Shown: positions 32,349 to 43,398 of the stretch, one piece after another | Numbering within the stretch: position 1 is the stretch's first letter | Layout: every line of letters begins with the position of its first letter | Assembly: GCF_016801865.2 (NCBI RefSeq) | Contig: NC_068938.1 | Coordinates: 64,058,817 to 64,122,816 of the forward strand | From: Culex pipiens pallens | Taxonomy: Eukaryota; Arthropoda; Insecta; Diptera; Culicidae | Length of the DNA: 64,000 nt | Reading direction: 5' to 3' | Translations under genes and position numbers: made by a program | Notes under the pieces: model-generated | Seen by the model: only the letters and a program-made list of their open reading frames with translations | Databases searched by the model: none | What the model was told of the DNA's origin: nothing

Positions 32349-32515
32349 GGGAACGTTCTTTTATTACGTAACGCGAAAAACCGGACTTTTAGACCCCCTC
32401 CCCCCCTCCCTCGTAACAAAATTTCCATACAAATTTTTAAAATTTTGTATGGAGCGTAACACGGCCTCCGACCCCCCCTCCCCCCTACTGCGTTACGTAA
32501 TAAAAGAACGCTCCC
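32349..32515. mobile_element. Small MITE, GTTCTTTTATTACGTAACG ends
   Basis: ACGTTCTTTTATTACGTAAC at the left pairs with GTTACGTAATAAAAGAACG at the right. The centre has C-rich runs on both arms (CCCCCTCCC) around AAATTTTTAAAATTTT. ATA flanks both sides (32346-32348 and 32516-32518), consistent with a 3-bp target duplication. Confidence 0.75.
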
Positions 32516-33153
32516 ATAAAGAGTAATTTCATGCCAAAAAGGGAATCGGTTGTACCCATAGCCTTGGGTCCATGGCGCCCTTGGCGAAGCATCAATTTAT
32601 CGCCCCTTCCAAATTTACAAGCATTGTGATAAATTTATATTAATTTTCAATGATTTCTTCAATATGTGTTTCGACTTTATAATTGCAATTGGATACCTTT
32701 AAATGGTCAAATTCAGAAACACAGTTATATTATGTTTTATTTTTCAAATAATATGAGATTGGTTGAATTGAATATTTAGTATAGGAGTTAAGTTGGCTGA
32801 ATATTTTCTCAGATTTCATAAAATCGATAATAATAAGCAGGTCTTTGTGTTGTCTTTAAAATTTATTTTTTAGATAAATGCACAGAATTAAATGCTCAAT
32901 CATGATAAATTTTGCTATAACTTGTAAGCTAATTTTATATTTTTAAGCCTTCATGATTTGCCCATACGATATTTGAGAATATATTTAATAATTTTATTTT
33001 TTTGTAATTATGTTTTGCATTTATTTTAATTTTCTTCAGTATTTATTTGTTTATTTTTAATTCCTAAAATAAAATTTTATATTCTTGAAAAAAAAACTTT
33101 TTTTGCGCAAAACTATTTTTTTTTCAAACTTTGATAATTTTTTTTTTGTTATT
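32516..33153. other. AT-rich DNA, nothing recognised
   Basis: Mostly A/T with the exception of a short segment GGTCCATGGCGCCCTTGG near 32567. The theme 'GCGCCCCTTCTTTG' recurs near 34158, which hints at a diffuse repeat between 32560 and 34330 interrupted by the next MITE. Confidence 0.3.
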
Positions 33154-33638
33154 AAGGCCGTTGCAAATATTTTTCAAAGTTTATGTCACCCCCCTTCAAA
33201 ATTGGTCTGAAAAATCAGGGGGCAAAAATTCTTTTTTCCAAAAAACATCAAAATTTCCATGATAATAGAAGTCTAATCAACTGAAAACAATCTAAAATGC
33301 ATTTTTCTGCATTGATAATCATATTTATGTCGCATGTTTGGGCTTGTTTTGCATTTTTATGAAATTCCAATGTACAGCACCGCAAAAAAAATTATGTTTC
33401 GCAAAAAATAAAATATTCGTCAATACTTAGATATTTTGCAAACTAATGATGGCAAAACAACTGGACAGGTGTTTAATGCATTTTAAAAAAACCTTTTTTT
33501 CATTAAAATTTCGATACCATGGCTCGTAATTTCAAATTTTATACTTTTTTATTTTTTTGCCCCCCCTCCCTCGACTTCGAGTGCCCTCGACTCAGAATCG
33601 AGGGACATAAACTTCAAAAAATATTTGCAACGGCCTAA
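33154..33638. mobile_element. Intact MITE of the GCAAATATTT family
   Basis: AAGGCCGTTGCAAATATTTT at the left pairs with AAATATTTGCAACGGCCTA at the right, and ATGTCACCCCCC with the GGGACATAAAC side. About 485 bp with no coding potential. Reference copy for the split element at 6235-7050 and the half copy at 45226. Confidence 0.75.
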
Positions 33639-34368
33639 CTGAAAAAAAAAAGTTTTTCAAACGATTTAAAAAGTAAACAACACCGGTTTAGCTAAACTGA
33701 AAAAGTAATGTGCTCTCAAAAACATGTTTTTTCTTGAACAAATAATGTTGGTCTTATTGGTGAAAATTTACAGCAGTTTTCCAATCTCAAAACTCTATTA
33801 TTTTGAAAAAGAGTATGCAAATTCTAATGCACGAAGTTAATTACAATAGGGGAAATCGAGCTGAAAATATTTCAAAGGCAATTTTTTTTAACTCGAGAGT
33901 GTAAAAATTTCAAAAGAAAGATATATGTTTTAATGTTAAAACTAATCCTATTTCAAAGAAGCTCAAAATATCATCATATTTTTTTACAATTTGGCTGATT
34001 GTGATTTACAGCCAAATTAACGTGAAAATAACATATAGTTGGACATTTTTTTAGTATGGAAGGTATGACTTAAACTTCATTATACAACGGTCCAAACTTT
34101 AACGTGTATTTATTTTGAGAAACTTTTCTAGAATTTCTTTAACTTTCTGCCACTTGAGCGCCCCTTCTTTGATAAAAAATAAATTTAGCATTAAGTATTT
34201 CAAAACACTTCAGTAAAAATATTCATACAATTGACTTTGGCACCCCTAATTTTTTTTATATTTTAAACCAAATTTATCTAGTTATTTGTAATTCTATTTT
34301 ATAAATTCGGCGCCCTTTTTGTTTCAAATATTTAATGAGGATGTTTTAGCTGAAAACGCCTACCCCTA
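33639..34368. other. AT-rich DNA, nothing recognised
   Basis: No conserved frame. Words GAGCGCCCCTTC and GGCACCCCTAA near 34155-34245 suggest continuity with 32560-32600 across the MITE. Confidence 0.3.
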
Positions 34369-34551
34369 CATGGAGAAAAAAGAGTTCCTAAAATCGTAAA
34401 CAAGCGTTCATGAAAATGGGAACTACGAACAAAGTATTCAAATTTCATGGTACGTTTTTCAAAATCGTACCATGGGATTTGAACACTTTGTTCGAGGTTC
34501 CCATTTTCATGAACGCTTGTTCACGATTTTGGGAACTCTTTTTTCTCCGTG
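34369..34551. mobile_element. Hairpin MITE family G, copy 1 (TA target)
   Basis: Flanked by TA. Ends CATGGAGAAAAAAGAG and CTCTTTTTTCTCCGTG; arms hold AACAAGCGTTCATGAAAA and complement; the centre GGTACGTTTTTCAAAATCGTACC forms the loop. Copy 2 is at 40677-40833. Confidence 0.85.
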
Positions 34552-34638
34552 TAGGTACGGCACTGGTTGTACCCTACCATCTCCGATATCAACGAAAATT
34601 TGTGATCATGTTAGGCTTATATAAGCCATGTTTGTGTA

Positions 34639-34816
34639 CACGGATAAAAATCAATTCTTGAAATCGTGAACTGTGTTCATGAATTTGAGAACCACGAAGG
34701 AATATATTTACGTTTATAGTGCAAATGCACCATACTCATGAATAAATTCCTACGTTCAAGTTCATGAAAACAATTCACGATTATAATCCCGTATACTGGA
34801 ATTGATTTTTTCTGTG
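34639..34816. mobile_element. Hairpin MITE family F, copy 2
   Basis: CACGGATAAAAATCAATTC to GAATTGATTTTTTCTGTG with TA on both sides. The right arm is more worn than in the other copies. Confidence 0.8.
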
Positions 34817-34944
34817 TATATGGAGCCAGGTTCACTACAGCTTTCTTGCATGATGCACTGATTTTTCACATACTCACTACGGTACATTTACATTGATTGC
34901 TCGATTTTAAAGTAAGCTTTTTAAAAATTACATTTATTCTTGCG

Positions 34945-35240
34945 GAGGGGTGAGTACGACCCCTTCCATTTTTTAACATGCGAAAAAGATGTGTTTTTCA
35001 ATAATTTGCAGCCTGAAACGGTGATGAGATAGAAAAAAAATTGGACGCAACTTTGTAGAACATTGCTACACTCTATAAAAAACCCTGCAAAGTTATAAAA
35101 AACACGAAATTTTAAAATGAAAAATATTGTTCTAAATGATTTTATTTAAATTGATCTTGATTCGATTATTTGAAGTCCCATACAAACCTTCGGATAATCG
35201 AACTTCGAACTTCAGATAATCGAAACTTCGGATAGTCGAG
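34945..35240. repeat. Fragment of the GGGTAATTCTC palindrome family, then a TCGGATAATCGA repeat
   Basis: 34945-35150 matches in order parts of one arm at 11740-11830 and 12060-12130 (GTACGACCCCTTCCATTTTT, AATTTGCAGCCTGAAACGG, ACACGAAATTTTAAAATGAA), with a deletion between. 35155-35240 has CTTCGGATAATCGAA words repeated; a similar piece lies near 53830. Confidence 0.65.
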
Positions 35241-36298
35241 TCTGTTCTTCTTTATTACGTATGCTTGTATTTTAAACTTTTTGAGTTATTTTTTCAAGAA
35301 AATTACGTTTTATAATGTAATATTATGCATAATTGATCAGACTGTGAATGATAAAATTCGATATATTTTCAGCAATTGATAGTTTGAAACAACACACAAG
35401 TGCGTGTTGTTATCAAAAATCCATCACAAGCATGGTAGCCGGCAGTTTGGTAGACACCAGAAATTCTTTTTGCGCTTGTATTGGTAGCGCTGTGTGCATG
35501 CGTGAGTCCTTATGTATTTGGCCAGAATCCTTGCCGCCGCCGTTGAAGGATGCTTGTCTCTTGTACGATAACATCAAGAAGCAAGCGTGAGAGTAAGAGA
35601 GAGTCGCCGGAGAATGAGATCCTTGGGCATCATCATTGTTGTGTTTTGTTGTGTTGTGGAGTGGAGAGTCTTCTCCTATGCATCTGTAGTGCTGTGGTGT
35701 GCCTATCCTAGGCGTATTATTTAGGTCACGACCGAAACGCACACGCCATCAGCAGGTGGTGGATACTTGCTTTGGGTGGAAAGAAGGGAGTGGGGGTGGG
35801 TGGTGAATGACGCCACGCAGCACGAAAACGAGCCGAACCTGACAGGATAACGAATGGAGCAAGAGGGGGGTGGTGGGGATGAAGGGAGAGCATTCAAGTT
35901 GAAATATATTTCGATGCTGAAGGAAATAATGTGCGTGTGTATCCGCTAGGAAAGACGACGACAAGCAGGACGACGGCGATGTGGTGCACAGAGCGCCAAA
36001 CGGAGGTTCGTGTCGTGCCGGAGAAAGGCTTCTCGTTGTCCTTGTTGGGAGGCCGCACTGTCGATGATGGGAGGAGGAATTTTGTTTTGAAGCCTGACGA
36101 TGCTGCAGTTGAGAGGATGAGAAATTAGAGCCGATGTTAGAAGCCCGAGTGGTGTGAAAGACTAGAATTGCTTCAAAAACTGTAAATTTTATCAAAATGT
36201 TGAAATGATTTTCTAAACATATTTTTTTGTAATTGTATTCCGCAGTTTTTATAAATTACATGACAAAAATCAAGTGGTAACTTGGGCTCAAAAAATCA
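35241..36298. other. Unique island, no gene recognised
   Basis: 35350-36190 is GC-richer with overlapping frames (35413-35742 minus, 35749-36195 minus, 35931-36128 plus) lacking known domains. Probably host non-coding DNA. Confidence 0.4.
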
Positions 36299-36300
36299 TA

Positions 36301-36679
36301 CACCCACAGTTAAAGACCGAGAGGATAGTCCTCCCGAAAAGAATCGTGAGGAAAGTACTATTTTGCGAGAGTAAAGATCTCTCGCGTGTTCATTGAATCA
36401 GTTCATCCTATTGAGTGGCTTATATAGACAAATGACCGCCACTTAGTCACCGAACCATGGTGGCCCATACGGCAAGGCACGGTTCAATAAGCAGAAGGTC
36501 TTGGGTTCGAGTCTCGGTTTCGGTATTTTTTTTGATAAATGAACTTTTTTGGAAAATGAACCCATGAGTATAATACTCTCGGTAATTTTGTGATTAATCC
36601 TCTCCGTCCGCACCTGGTACCATTTTACTACCGAACCGTGCTCTTTATCCTCTCGTATGCCGATTCCCAGTTCTGGGTG
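36301..36679. mobile_element. TA-flanked MITE carrying a tRNA-like module, 379 bp
   Basis: CACCCACAGTT at the left and CAGTTCTGGGTG at the right, with TA at 36299-36300 and 36680-36681. Subterminal words ACCGAGAGGATAGTCC and ATCCTCTCGTATGCC also pair. A tRNA-like unit sits in the middle. Ends and target suggest Tc1/mariner mobilisation. Confidence 0.75.
36450..36524 (+). ncRNA. tRNA-like unit with pairing acceptor ends and a T run
   Basis: CCGAACC at the start pairs with GGTTTCGG at the end (one bulge). GGTGGCCCATACGG resembles an A box and GGGTTCGAGTC is a clear B box. A run of eight T follows immediately, as a Pol III terminator would. The anticodon arm is poor. It is bounded by the termini of a TA element. 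Confidence 0.6.
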
Positions 36680-36681
36680 TA

Positions 36682-37828
36682 TCTTTTATATAGTGAAATA
36701 CAGTCTGCAAACCGGTAAAATCCAAGCGAGGTGAAACGAAGATGATTTTACAAATTCTCAAATAACTTACAACTGTTAAATAAATACAAAATATTACTAA
36801 ATCTTCCACCTCGGGTTCCAAGCTGTGAGCCCACCAATCCGAAAGTACAATATTCTCTAGTGGTACAAACAATTTAGGCTAGGCCCTAGAAGAAGAGCCG
36901 TTCCAGCGAACCTGACGACGACGACAACGGCTACGGCGACTAGGACGACAAGAACGGAACGGTTTGCCATTTGTACATAAACCTGCTGCCGAAGGCTTTG
37001 TGTGCTACGTCGAGCTCTCTGGCGTTTCGAGCTTTGCTGCATTGGAAAATCCTGGGGCTTCCATCTCTAATGATACATCTTCCGACACCACACGGAGCCG
37101 CCAAGCAGCAGCAGAAGCTCGAATCTATTCCGGGAAAAATGGGGCCAGGCGGCGGCAGGAGGAGGATTGAGAAAAGATGATTGCGACACGCAGTTTTCCG
37201 CATTTTGGGTTCCTTTGTTCGGATCGGGCTCGTTTGGAGATGGCCGGCACTGTCAGGCAACGGGGAGGGGGATATTCCGGAACCGGATGCTGTCGACGGT
37301 GAAAATGTCAATTTCGATGGTATGGAAGTAGAATAGGAACGGGGCGGGGATGATTGCAGGCGGGCACGCACTTGTGCGTATAGTATATAATACTATCCTT
37401 CAGCTATGAACGCTGGCTTTCGAGGAATTGTTCAAATAAGTATGATTTTATTTATTTGCTGAGAACCGATTGTCGGAATCGAAAGAGGCTTCACAGAGAT
37501 TAGAGTTGTTGTACGGATTTAATCGCTTCGGACCTTTATTTTTGAATTTCAGAATATGTTACGCTATCGATGATGCATTGTAAGATAATTTAACATTCTG
37601 CGGTTCTAGAGAGCGTCTGTCTGCGACTATAAAGCGCACTTTGATTATCGCAACGCATTTTCGACCACTTGTCACTTCAGGATACCAAAAACCAGCATGT
37701 CATTTTTTGCAACCCCGTGACTTATTAAGGTATGAAATAAAGCATGTTGATCGGACATGGCAAAATGTAACCTACTTAATCTCTGAGCAGAATGATAAAT
37801 AATCCTGATAGTCGCAATATTTAGGATA
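36682..37828. other. Unique island, no gene recognised
   Basis: 36860-37380 is GC-rich with GAC and CAG tracts and shadow frames up to 143 codons (36940-37371, minus). No domain known to me. 37560-37830 is ordinary AT-rich DNA. Confidence 0.4.
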
Positions 37829-38658
37829 AAACTAACTTAATCCACCTATGTGGTTGGAGCCTTCCTCACTTATTACCAACAATGGCTGAAATGATGGAAT
37901 TGTACAAAAATTTCATCTATTTTTTAGATCCGGAATAAAAAAGTACATAAATATCACTTAAGTGGACATATCTCGAGACAGGGTTGCCAGATCTTCAATG
38001 TTTAAAGCTCGTTGGAAGGGTCTTTTGATAACCTGACCAACGATGGGTCGGATGGTGGATCCGGACATAGTTTACATACATTTAAGTGAGATCCGGCTTC
38101 CAAAAAGGACATCAATATCACTTAAGTGGGCATATCTCGAGACAGGGTTGCCAGATCTTCAATGTTTTGGAGTCGTTGGAAAGGTCTTCTGATAACCTGA
38201 CCAACGATGGGTCGGATGGTGGATCCGGACATAGTTTACATACATTTAAGTGAGATCCGGCTTCCAAAAAGGACATCAATATCACTTAAGTGGCCATATC
38301 TCGAGACAGGGTTTCCAGATCTTGAATGTTTAAGGCTCGTTGGAAAGGTCTTTTAATAACCTAACCAACGCTGGGTCGGATGATGGACCCGAACATACTT
38401 TACATACATTCAAGTGAGATCCGGATATATGTGAAAACACATTTATATACATAACTTTTGAACCTTTTATCGAAACTTCAATCTGTATAAAACTCGATCT
38501 ATGGGACCTTAAACCACGTCAAATGCAACAGGTTCGGGTCATACATATACACACATACACACACACATACTCACAGACATTTGTTCAGTTTTCGATTCTG
38601 AGTCGATATGTATACATGAAGGTGGGTCTACGGCGTTTTTATACAACGTTCATTTTTA
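37829..38658 (+). repeat. Repeat with about three 165-bp tandem units, copy 1
   Basis: It opens with TTAATCCACCTATGTGGTTG and GCCTTCCTCAC, then about three units of 165 bp beginning CACTTAAGTGGNCATATC and holding GGGTTGCCAGATCTTCAAT, CAACGATGGGTCGGATG and GTGAGATCCGG. It closes with a CA-repeat stretch and GAAGGTGGGTCTACG, then is cut by the TA-flanked MITE at 38659. Copy 2 in the other direction is at 54053-54972. Confidence 0.8.
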
Positions 38659-39126
38659 CACCCAAAGGAAAAATATATATCAAAATCTGCAACATTGGAT
38701 TTGCTGCAGAAAATGTTACATTTTCTTACAGTTTTTGCAGCAAGTTCATAGCTCATTTTTGCCCGCGTGTAAACATGTCAGTGATCTGCAGTTCTCACCA
38801 ACACATATAATGCTGGCGCGTCCCCGAGCAACACTCCAGATAGAAGATTATGTTGGTGCTCTGTTCCTCTCAAATCATCAAGTGTCCATGGCGCGGTGGT
38901 AGCGTGTCGGACCAACAACCAAGAAGTTGATGGTTCAATCCTCGTTCTGTTTAGGATTTTTTCTCCAATACAATCAATCAGCCGTCGGTATTGTCGATAA
39001 TTGTCGGTAACGGGCAAAAATGTCTTACCCCTATATCGCAAAAAATGCATGAGGACAGATTTCATGCAGATTCTGATATACTTTCATGCCGCCATGCATC
39101 ATAATCATGCGACTGCCAGTTGGGTG
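38659..39126. mobile_element. TA-flanked MITE carrying a tRNA-like module, 468 bp
   Basis: CACCCAAAGG at the left and CCAGTTGGGTG at the right, with TA at 38657-38658 and 39127-39128. The inverted ends are short (about 7 bp). A tRNA-like unit lies at 38885-38950. Terminal CACCCA matches the element at 36301. Confidence 0.65.
38885..38950 (+). ncRNA. tRNA-like unit inside the previous MITE
   Basis: CCATGGCGCGGTGGTAGCG gives an A-box-like D arm and TGGTTCAATCC a B box. No clean acceptor pairing; a run of T follows at about 38957. Degenerate. Confidence 0.5.
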
Positions 39127-39128
39127 TA

Positions 39129-39925
39129 GAGATACACTTACCTATACTATAACATTTGAAAAATCACAAACTTAGTTAACCAGGAACTAACGCTCCTCCA
39201 AACCCTCTCCATAAACACTCCTCCTCATCGCTCGTCAGCCTTTTGAAAAGCAATAAAAATATGCGGTTTCCGGGGAAAATTTATAGCCATCCAGATTCCA
39301 ACCAAACTGCCCTTTCATTGCTTTGTGGTGTTTTTCCCAATAGTGCTTTCGTGCTCGTGCTTTCATCCCTTTTTCCCGATGGCCCCACACCACACTCACA
39401 CTACTACCGCCACTACCGATTCTTCACTCCACTCTCCTTTTGTGCAACGCGAAAGCTCTCGCGAGGAGAAGGTGCTCGAGCAACTCTCTCACTTTGGTGA
39501 AAGCTCTCACGCACAATTTTCCCTGCTTTCTCTTGGGCGGTGTGAGAGTGTGTTGTTATGTGGAAAGTAGAATGCAAAAAGAAAATAAATTTTCTTCCTT
39601 GGTACATAACGAGTGAAAGTGAATTTTGGCGCCGCACGGCGGAAAATTGCCACCCTTCAGTGCAAAAAAAATGAGAGGGAAGAGAACTGGTGCACGCAAC
39701 GTGTACGAATGGAGGGCACCAGGCGTCGTTCGTGTTTGGTTCGATTCGAGGCGGGAAAAGCGGAAATGTTGTCTGTGTGTGTATGCTTTTGTTGAAGGGG
39801 AAAGCGATATTTGTTTTTAACGAGCAAATCATATGCATTTTTTTGTTGATCAACTGACCTGATGCTTTCCCAATCTTGCTATAAAAAGTTTATAAAAAAT
39901 GTGGCATTCCCATTTCAAACTACAC
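39129..39925. other. Unique island, no gene recognised
   Basis: 39190-39840 has overlapping frames up to 146 codons (39413-39853, minus) and Ser/His-rich low-complexity translations. GAAAGTGAA is at 39615-39623. No domain recognised. Confidence 0.4.
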
Positions 39926-40020
39926 AGTAAAAACATCATGTTAATATTACATCTGGGAATGGGTACTCAAATGACAAAACGACCTACCTCATCACCAAAA
40001 ATAACAGCATGAATCTGCAG
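39926..40020. repeat. Fragment of the CACAGCAAAAAATCC MITE family
   Basis: Begins TACACAGTAAAAACATCATG and contains CTCATCACCAAAAATAACA, which parallels the arm of the MITE at 23536. No second arm. Confidence 0.5.
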
Positions 40021-40252
40021 AAAAATAGTAATTTTCAGAAGCTAACAACTTTTCAGCAAAAAATCTTAAAAATATGGTGTCTTCGGGAAAAAAGTTCTAG
40101 ATTGAATGATGGTCCTGCATCTGACAATTGATAAAGATTCGATGATTTTTGCGCCCTCAACAGGTAAAAAACTGAAACAGTTGCTTTTCTCCATACATTT
40201 TTACGTTTTTTCCTATACAAACTGCAGGCTATTAGAGGGAGCGGTTCCCGTG

Positions 40253-40424
40253 CACAGAAAAAAAATCAATTCTCGTAATCGTGAACTAAGTTCACGAATG
40301 TGAGAACCACGAAGGAATTTATTCATGAGCATGGTGCATTTGCACTATAAACGTGAATATATTCCTTCGTGGTTCTCGCATTCGTGAATTTAATTCACGA
40401 TTTTGAGAATCGATTTTTTCCGTG
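40253..40424. mobile_element. Hairpin MITE family F, copy 3
   Basis: CACAGAAAAAAAATCAATTC to GATTTTTTCCGTG; very close to copy 1 (28795). The flanking dinucleotide on both sides is TG instead of TA. Confidence 0.85.
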
Positions 40425-40676
40425 TGGTCAGAATGAACTCAAATTTGCAATTTAGCCTAGTGATGGGTCATGCTTTGATTTCAGGTGATAACCCCGAGAA
40501 AGCCCTGATTTGAACCTCCCTACTGTTCCGTCATGTTGATGCTCATTTGTTTAAAAAAATGTGTAGGGTAGAGTAGTCATCAATGAGACATGGGGAACAA
40601 TGATAAAATGGCTCTCACAAGTCGTAGTTTTAACCAATTAGGCTCATATTTGGGGGAAAGGTGTGTCTACTGGATA

Positions 40677-40833
40677 AACGGAGAAAAATGAGTTCCCAAA
40701 ATCGTGAACAAGCGTTCATGAAAATCCCATGGTACGTTTTTGGAAATCGTGCCATGGGATTTGAACACTTTGTTCGTGGTTCCCATTTGCATGAACGCTT
40801 GTTCACGATTTTAAGAACTCTTTTTTCTCCGTG
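40677..40833. mobile_element. Hairpin MITE family G, copy 2
   Basis: AACGGAGAAAAATGAG to CTTTTTTCTCCGTG, with TA on both sides. One arm lacks about 25 bp that copy 1 has (the GGGAACTACGAACAAAG block). Confidence 0.8.
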
Positions 40834-41000
40834 TACACGTCTGCCATAACAACTTTTTTCACTAAAACTGCGAAAACTTTAAAATTTCAGCGATGACCTA
40901 TACATGTTTGGGTAACAAAATTTTCGTAATTAAAATATAAAACTTTTTTCTCAAATAGCCAAACTAATCACCTTTCATTTGCGTCTAAGACAGCTAAAAT

Positions 41001-41640
41001 CAGATGAAATGACGCAGAGTATGATTTTTTGAAAAAAAAAACAGGTATTTTAAAGAAAAAAAACCAATGTTTATATTTAGTTTACTAAGTTAATTAAGGG
41101 TGACTTTGATAGTCATAGTTTTTCTTTTTAAAATCAGAAACTTTATTTTTAAGTCAAATGTACCATCACTAAGTTCACTGATATAGTTTTAAAGAAAAAA
41201 TCTAATGTTTATATTTAGTTTACTAAGTTTATTAGCTTTTTAACAAAATACATATACATTTTAGGTAACAATGTTTAAAAGTCGGAATTTTTACTTAAAT
41301 TCGTTAAAACTAAAAATCAGATGAAATGACGCAGAGTATGATTTTTTGAAAAAAAAAAAAAAAAACAGGTATTTTAAAGAAAAAAAACCAATGTTTATAT
41401 TTAGTTTACTAAGTTAATTAAGGGTGACTTTGATAGTCATAGTTTTTCTTTTTAAAATCAGAAACTTTATTTTTAAGTCAAATGTACCATCACTAAGTTC
41501 ACTGATATAGTTTTTAAGAAAAAATCTAATGTTTATATTTAGTTTACTAAGTTTATTAGCTTTTTAACAAAATACATATACATTTTAGGTAACAATGTTT
41601 AAAAGTCGGAATTTTTACTTAAATTCGTTAAAACTAATTT
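41001..41640 (+). repeat. Tandem duplication, two units of about 317 bp
   Basis: CAGATGAAATGACGCAGAG starts at 41001 and at 41318, and both are followed by the same roughly 300 bp up to GTTAAAACTAA. The units differ mainly in the length of an A run. Within each unit GTTTATATTTAGTTTACTAA itself occurs twice. A diverged single copy of the second half lies at 53165-53350. Confidence 0.9.
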
Positions 41641-41699
41641 TGTTTATAAAATTATCGATTTATATTACATTTAAAACTGAATTCTTCTTGACGTACGAT

Positions 41700-42766
41700 T
41701 AGAGGGTGACGAGCGGGAATTCCCGGGAAAAATTTCCCCGGAAATCGACCATTTTTGGACCTCTCGATTCCCGGGAAATTTGGTCGAGACTCCCGGGAAA
41801 TTTTAATTTTATAAATATTGAAGCAAAATTATATAAACTAATCAGAAAAATGTTTGTAAAATTCGAAATTATTTAGAACATTGCATATTCAACGTAAGAT
41901 GTTCAAGTTCGAATAAACCAAATTCATCTCATAATTTTAATTTAATCAAAAACTCCACTAACTATAATTGAGAGAACCCAAAATAATGTGGACCCCAAAA
42001 TATACCTTAAAGCAAACTTAGCAGTTAGACCCCAAAAAGGAAATGTAATGTTTATTTTTATTTATTATTTTAAAGAGGGAAAAGCCTTTCCAAGATAAGT
42101 ATAATTTCTATATCTTCTTCAAGCATAGCAATCCACATGATCTAGTTTTTTCAGTTTTTCTAAATTTAATTTTTTGATGTCAACAAGTCATAATGTGTTT
42201 CGCTTCAACCTCAATATAAAATTATATTTTGGAAGAAAAATCTTCTGGCAATCTTTGTAAAGCTAAGGTCCGCCAAATATGAACATTCGGGTTTTCCTGA
42301 TTACTATTTCTTCATTGAACATTTACAGTTGACCTTGAAAAGTAAAAAACAACTTTAAATTGTTGTTTTGAGTGGTTATTTATCATATTGCAAAAGTCCC
42401 GATACTGGGAAATTATACATTAGCTATTTTTTTACTTGACAACTTTTGAAAAATCATTCAGTGCGAATTAAGATTCGTAAACAGTTTAAAATACAATTTT
42501 GATTCCCAAAAAGCTCAAGAAACGATCTTGTATTTGCAGATTCAGAGAAAATAGAATGGTAGATCTTTGTTCCAAAAAAAAAAAAAAAAAACGTTTCATT
42601 GAATAAGTATGAATAAATTGTAACTGAATGCATTAAAAAGAAACACATCTAAAACTTTTTTTTTTAAACATTATTGACACTATTAGTCCCGGGAATTCCC
42701 GGGAAATTGCCGAATTCAACTCTCGATTCCCGGGAAATTGAAAATCTCGAGAATCGTCACCCTCTA
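41700..42766. mobile_element. hAT-type non-autonomous element, 1067 bp, 8-bp duplication
   Basis: TAGAGGGTGACGA at the left and TCGTCACCCTCTA at the right, flanked by CGTACGAT at 41692-41699 and 42767-42774. An 8-bp target duplication with short TIRs is the mark of hAT elements. Subterminal parts are rich in CCCGGGAAATT words. The middle is AT-rich and holds no transposase. Confidence 0.85.
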
Positions 42767-42883
42767 CGTACGATGATCACTTCCCTACCATGTTCAGTAT
42801 GATTCCGAACCATTCCATACGTACACATTGTGTACTCTTCATTTTTCGGAAAAAATATGAAACCTATCAAAGTCGCCCCGTTT

Positions 42884-43020
42884 TACGGTATTTGCAAAAA
42901 TGACGATAACTGCCATTTTTCGAACCACCCTAGCACGATGTAGGTCACCCTAATGGCCAAACAAAAAAAAAAACTAGTCGAATTATTTTGGCCAAGGAAC
43001 CCCCCAATAAATTTTGAGCC
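42884..43020. repeat. Fragment of the 28206-28555 MITE family
   Basis: CACCCTAGCACGATGTAGG, TCACCCTAATGGCCAAAC and GGCCAAGGAACCCC follow the same order as at 28470-28550. Confidence 0.6.
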
Positions 43021-43398
43021 CAATCGAAGAACTTTTTTGCGGTTTAGGCTCTTTTCAAATGGATTTGCTGTATAAATATATGGATTATACAAAATTTCAA
43101 TACTTTTCAGTATAACTTTTATTAATCAATGTTAAATGGTGGCAAAATTGCTTTAAAAGTAGAGTAGTGTGTCTCATTGATACCCACCAGTCTCATTGTT
43201 CCTGCCAAGTGCGTCTACAATGAGACAGTTGAATAGCTCTGGCAGTAGAGGTTGGATCGATCTCATACTTGGGTCAATGTTAGAACACATTAAAAGAAAG
43301 AAAATGCAACAAAAAGCTCATCAAAACATGCTGATGAAAAATATACATAAATCGTTGAAAGTTGAAAACCAAAAGTGTCTTATTGATGACTACCCTAC

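Larger units (their letters stand above)
40563..43398. repeat. Large interspersed repeat with GTAGTCATCAATGAGACA end, multiply interrupted
   Basis: GTAGTCATCAATGAGACA near 40574 pairs with TGTCTTATTGATGACTAC near 43376, and TAGGGTA with TACCCTA outside. Similar inner words (TGTCTCATTGATACC at 43168, CAATGAGACAGTTG at 43217) recur. Within it lie a hairpin MITE, a tandem duplication, a hAT element and a fragment of the 28206 family. Boundaries inferred. Confidence 0.5.

Noticed and set aside
37829..38480. Regularly spaced repeats that might suggest a CRISPR array
   Set aside because: Units are contiguous, 165 bp long, without unique spacers, and the DNA is of an insect.
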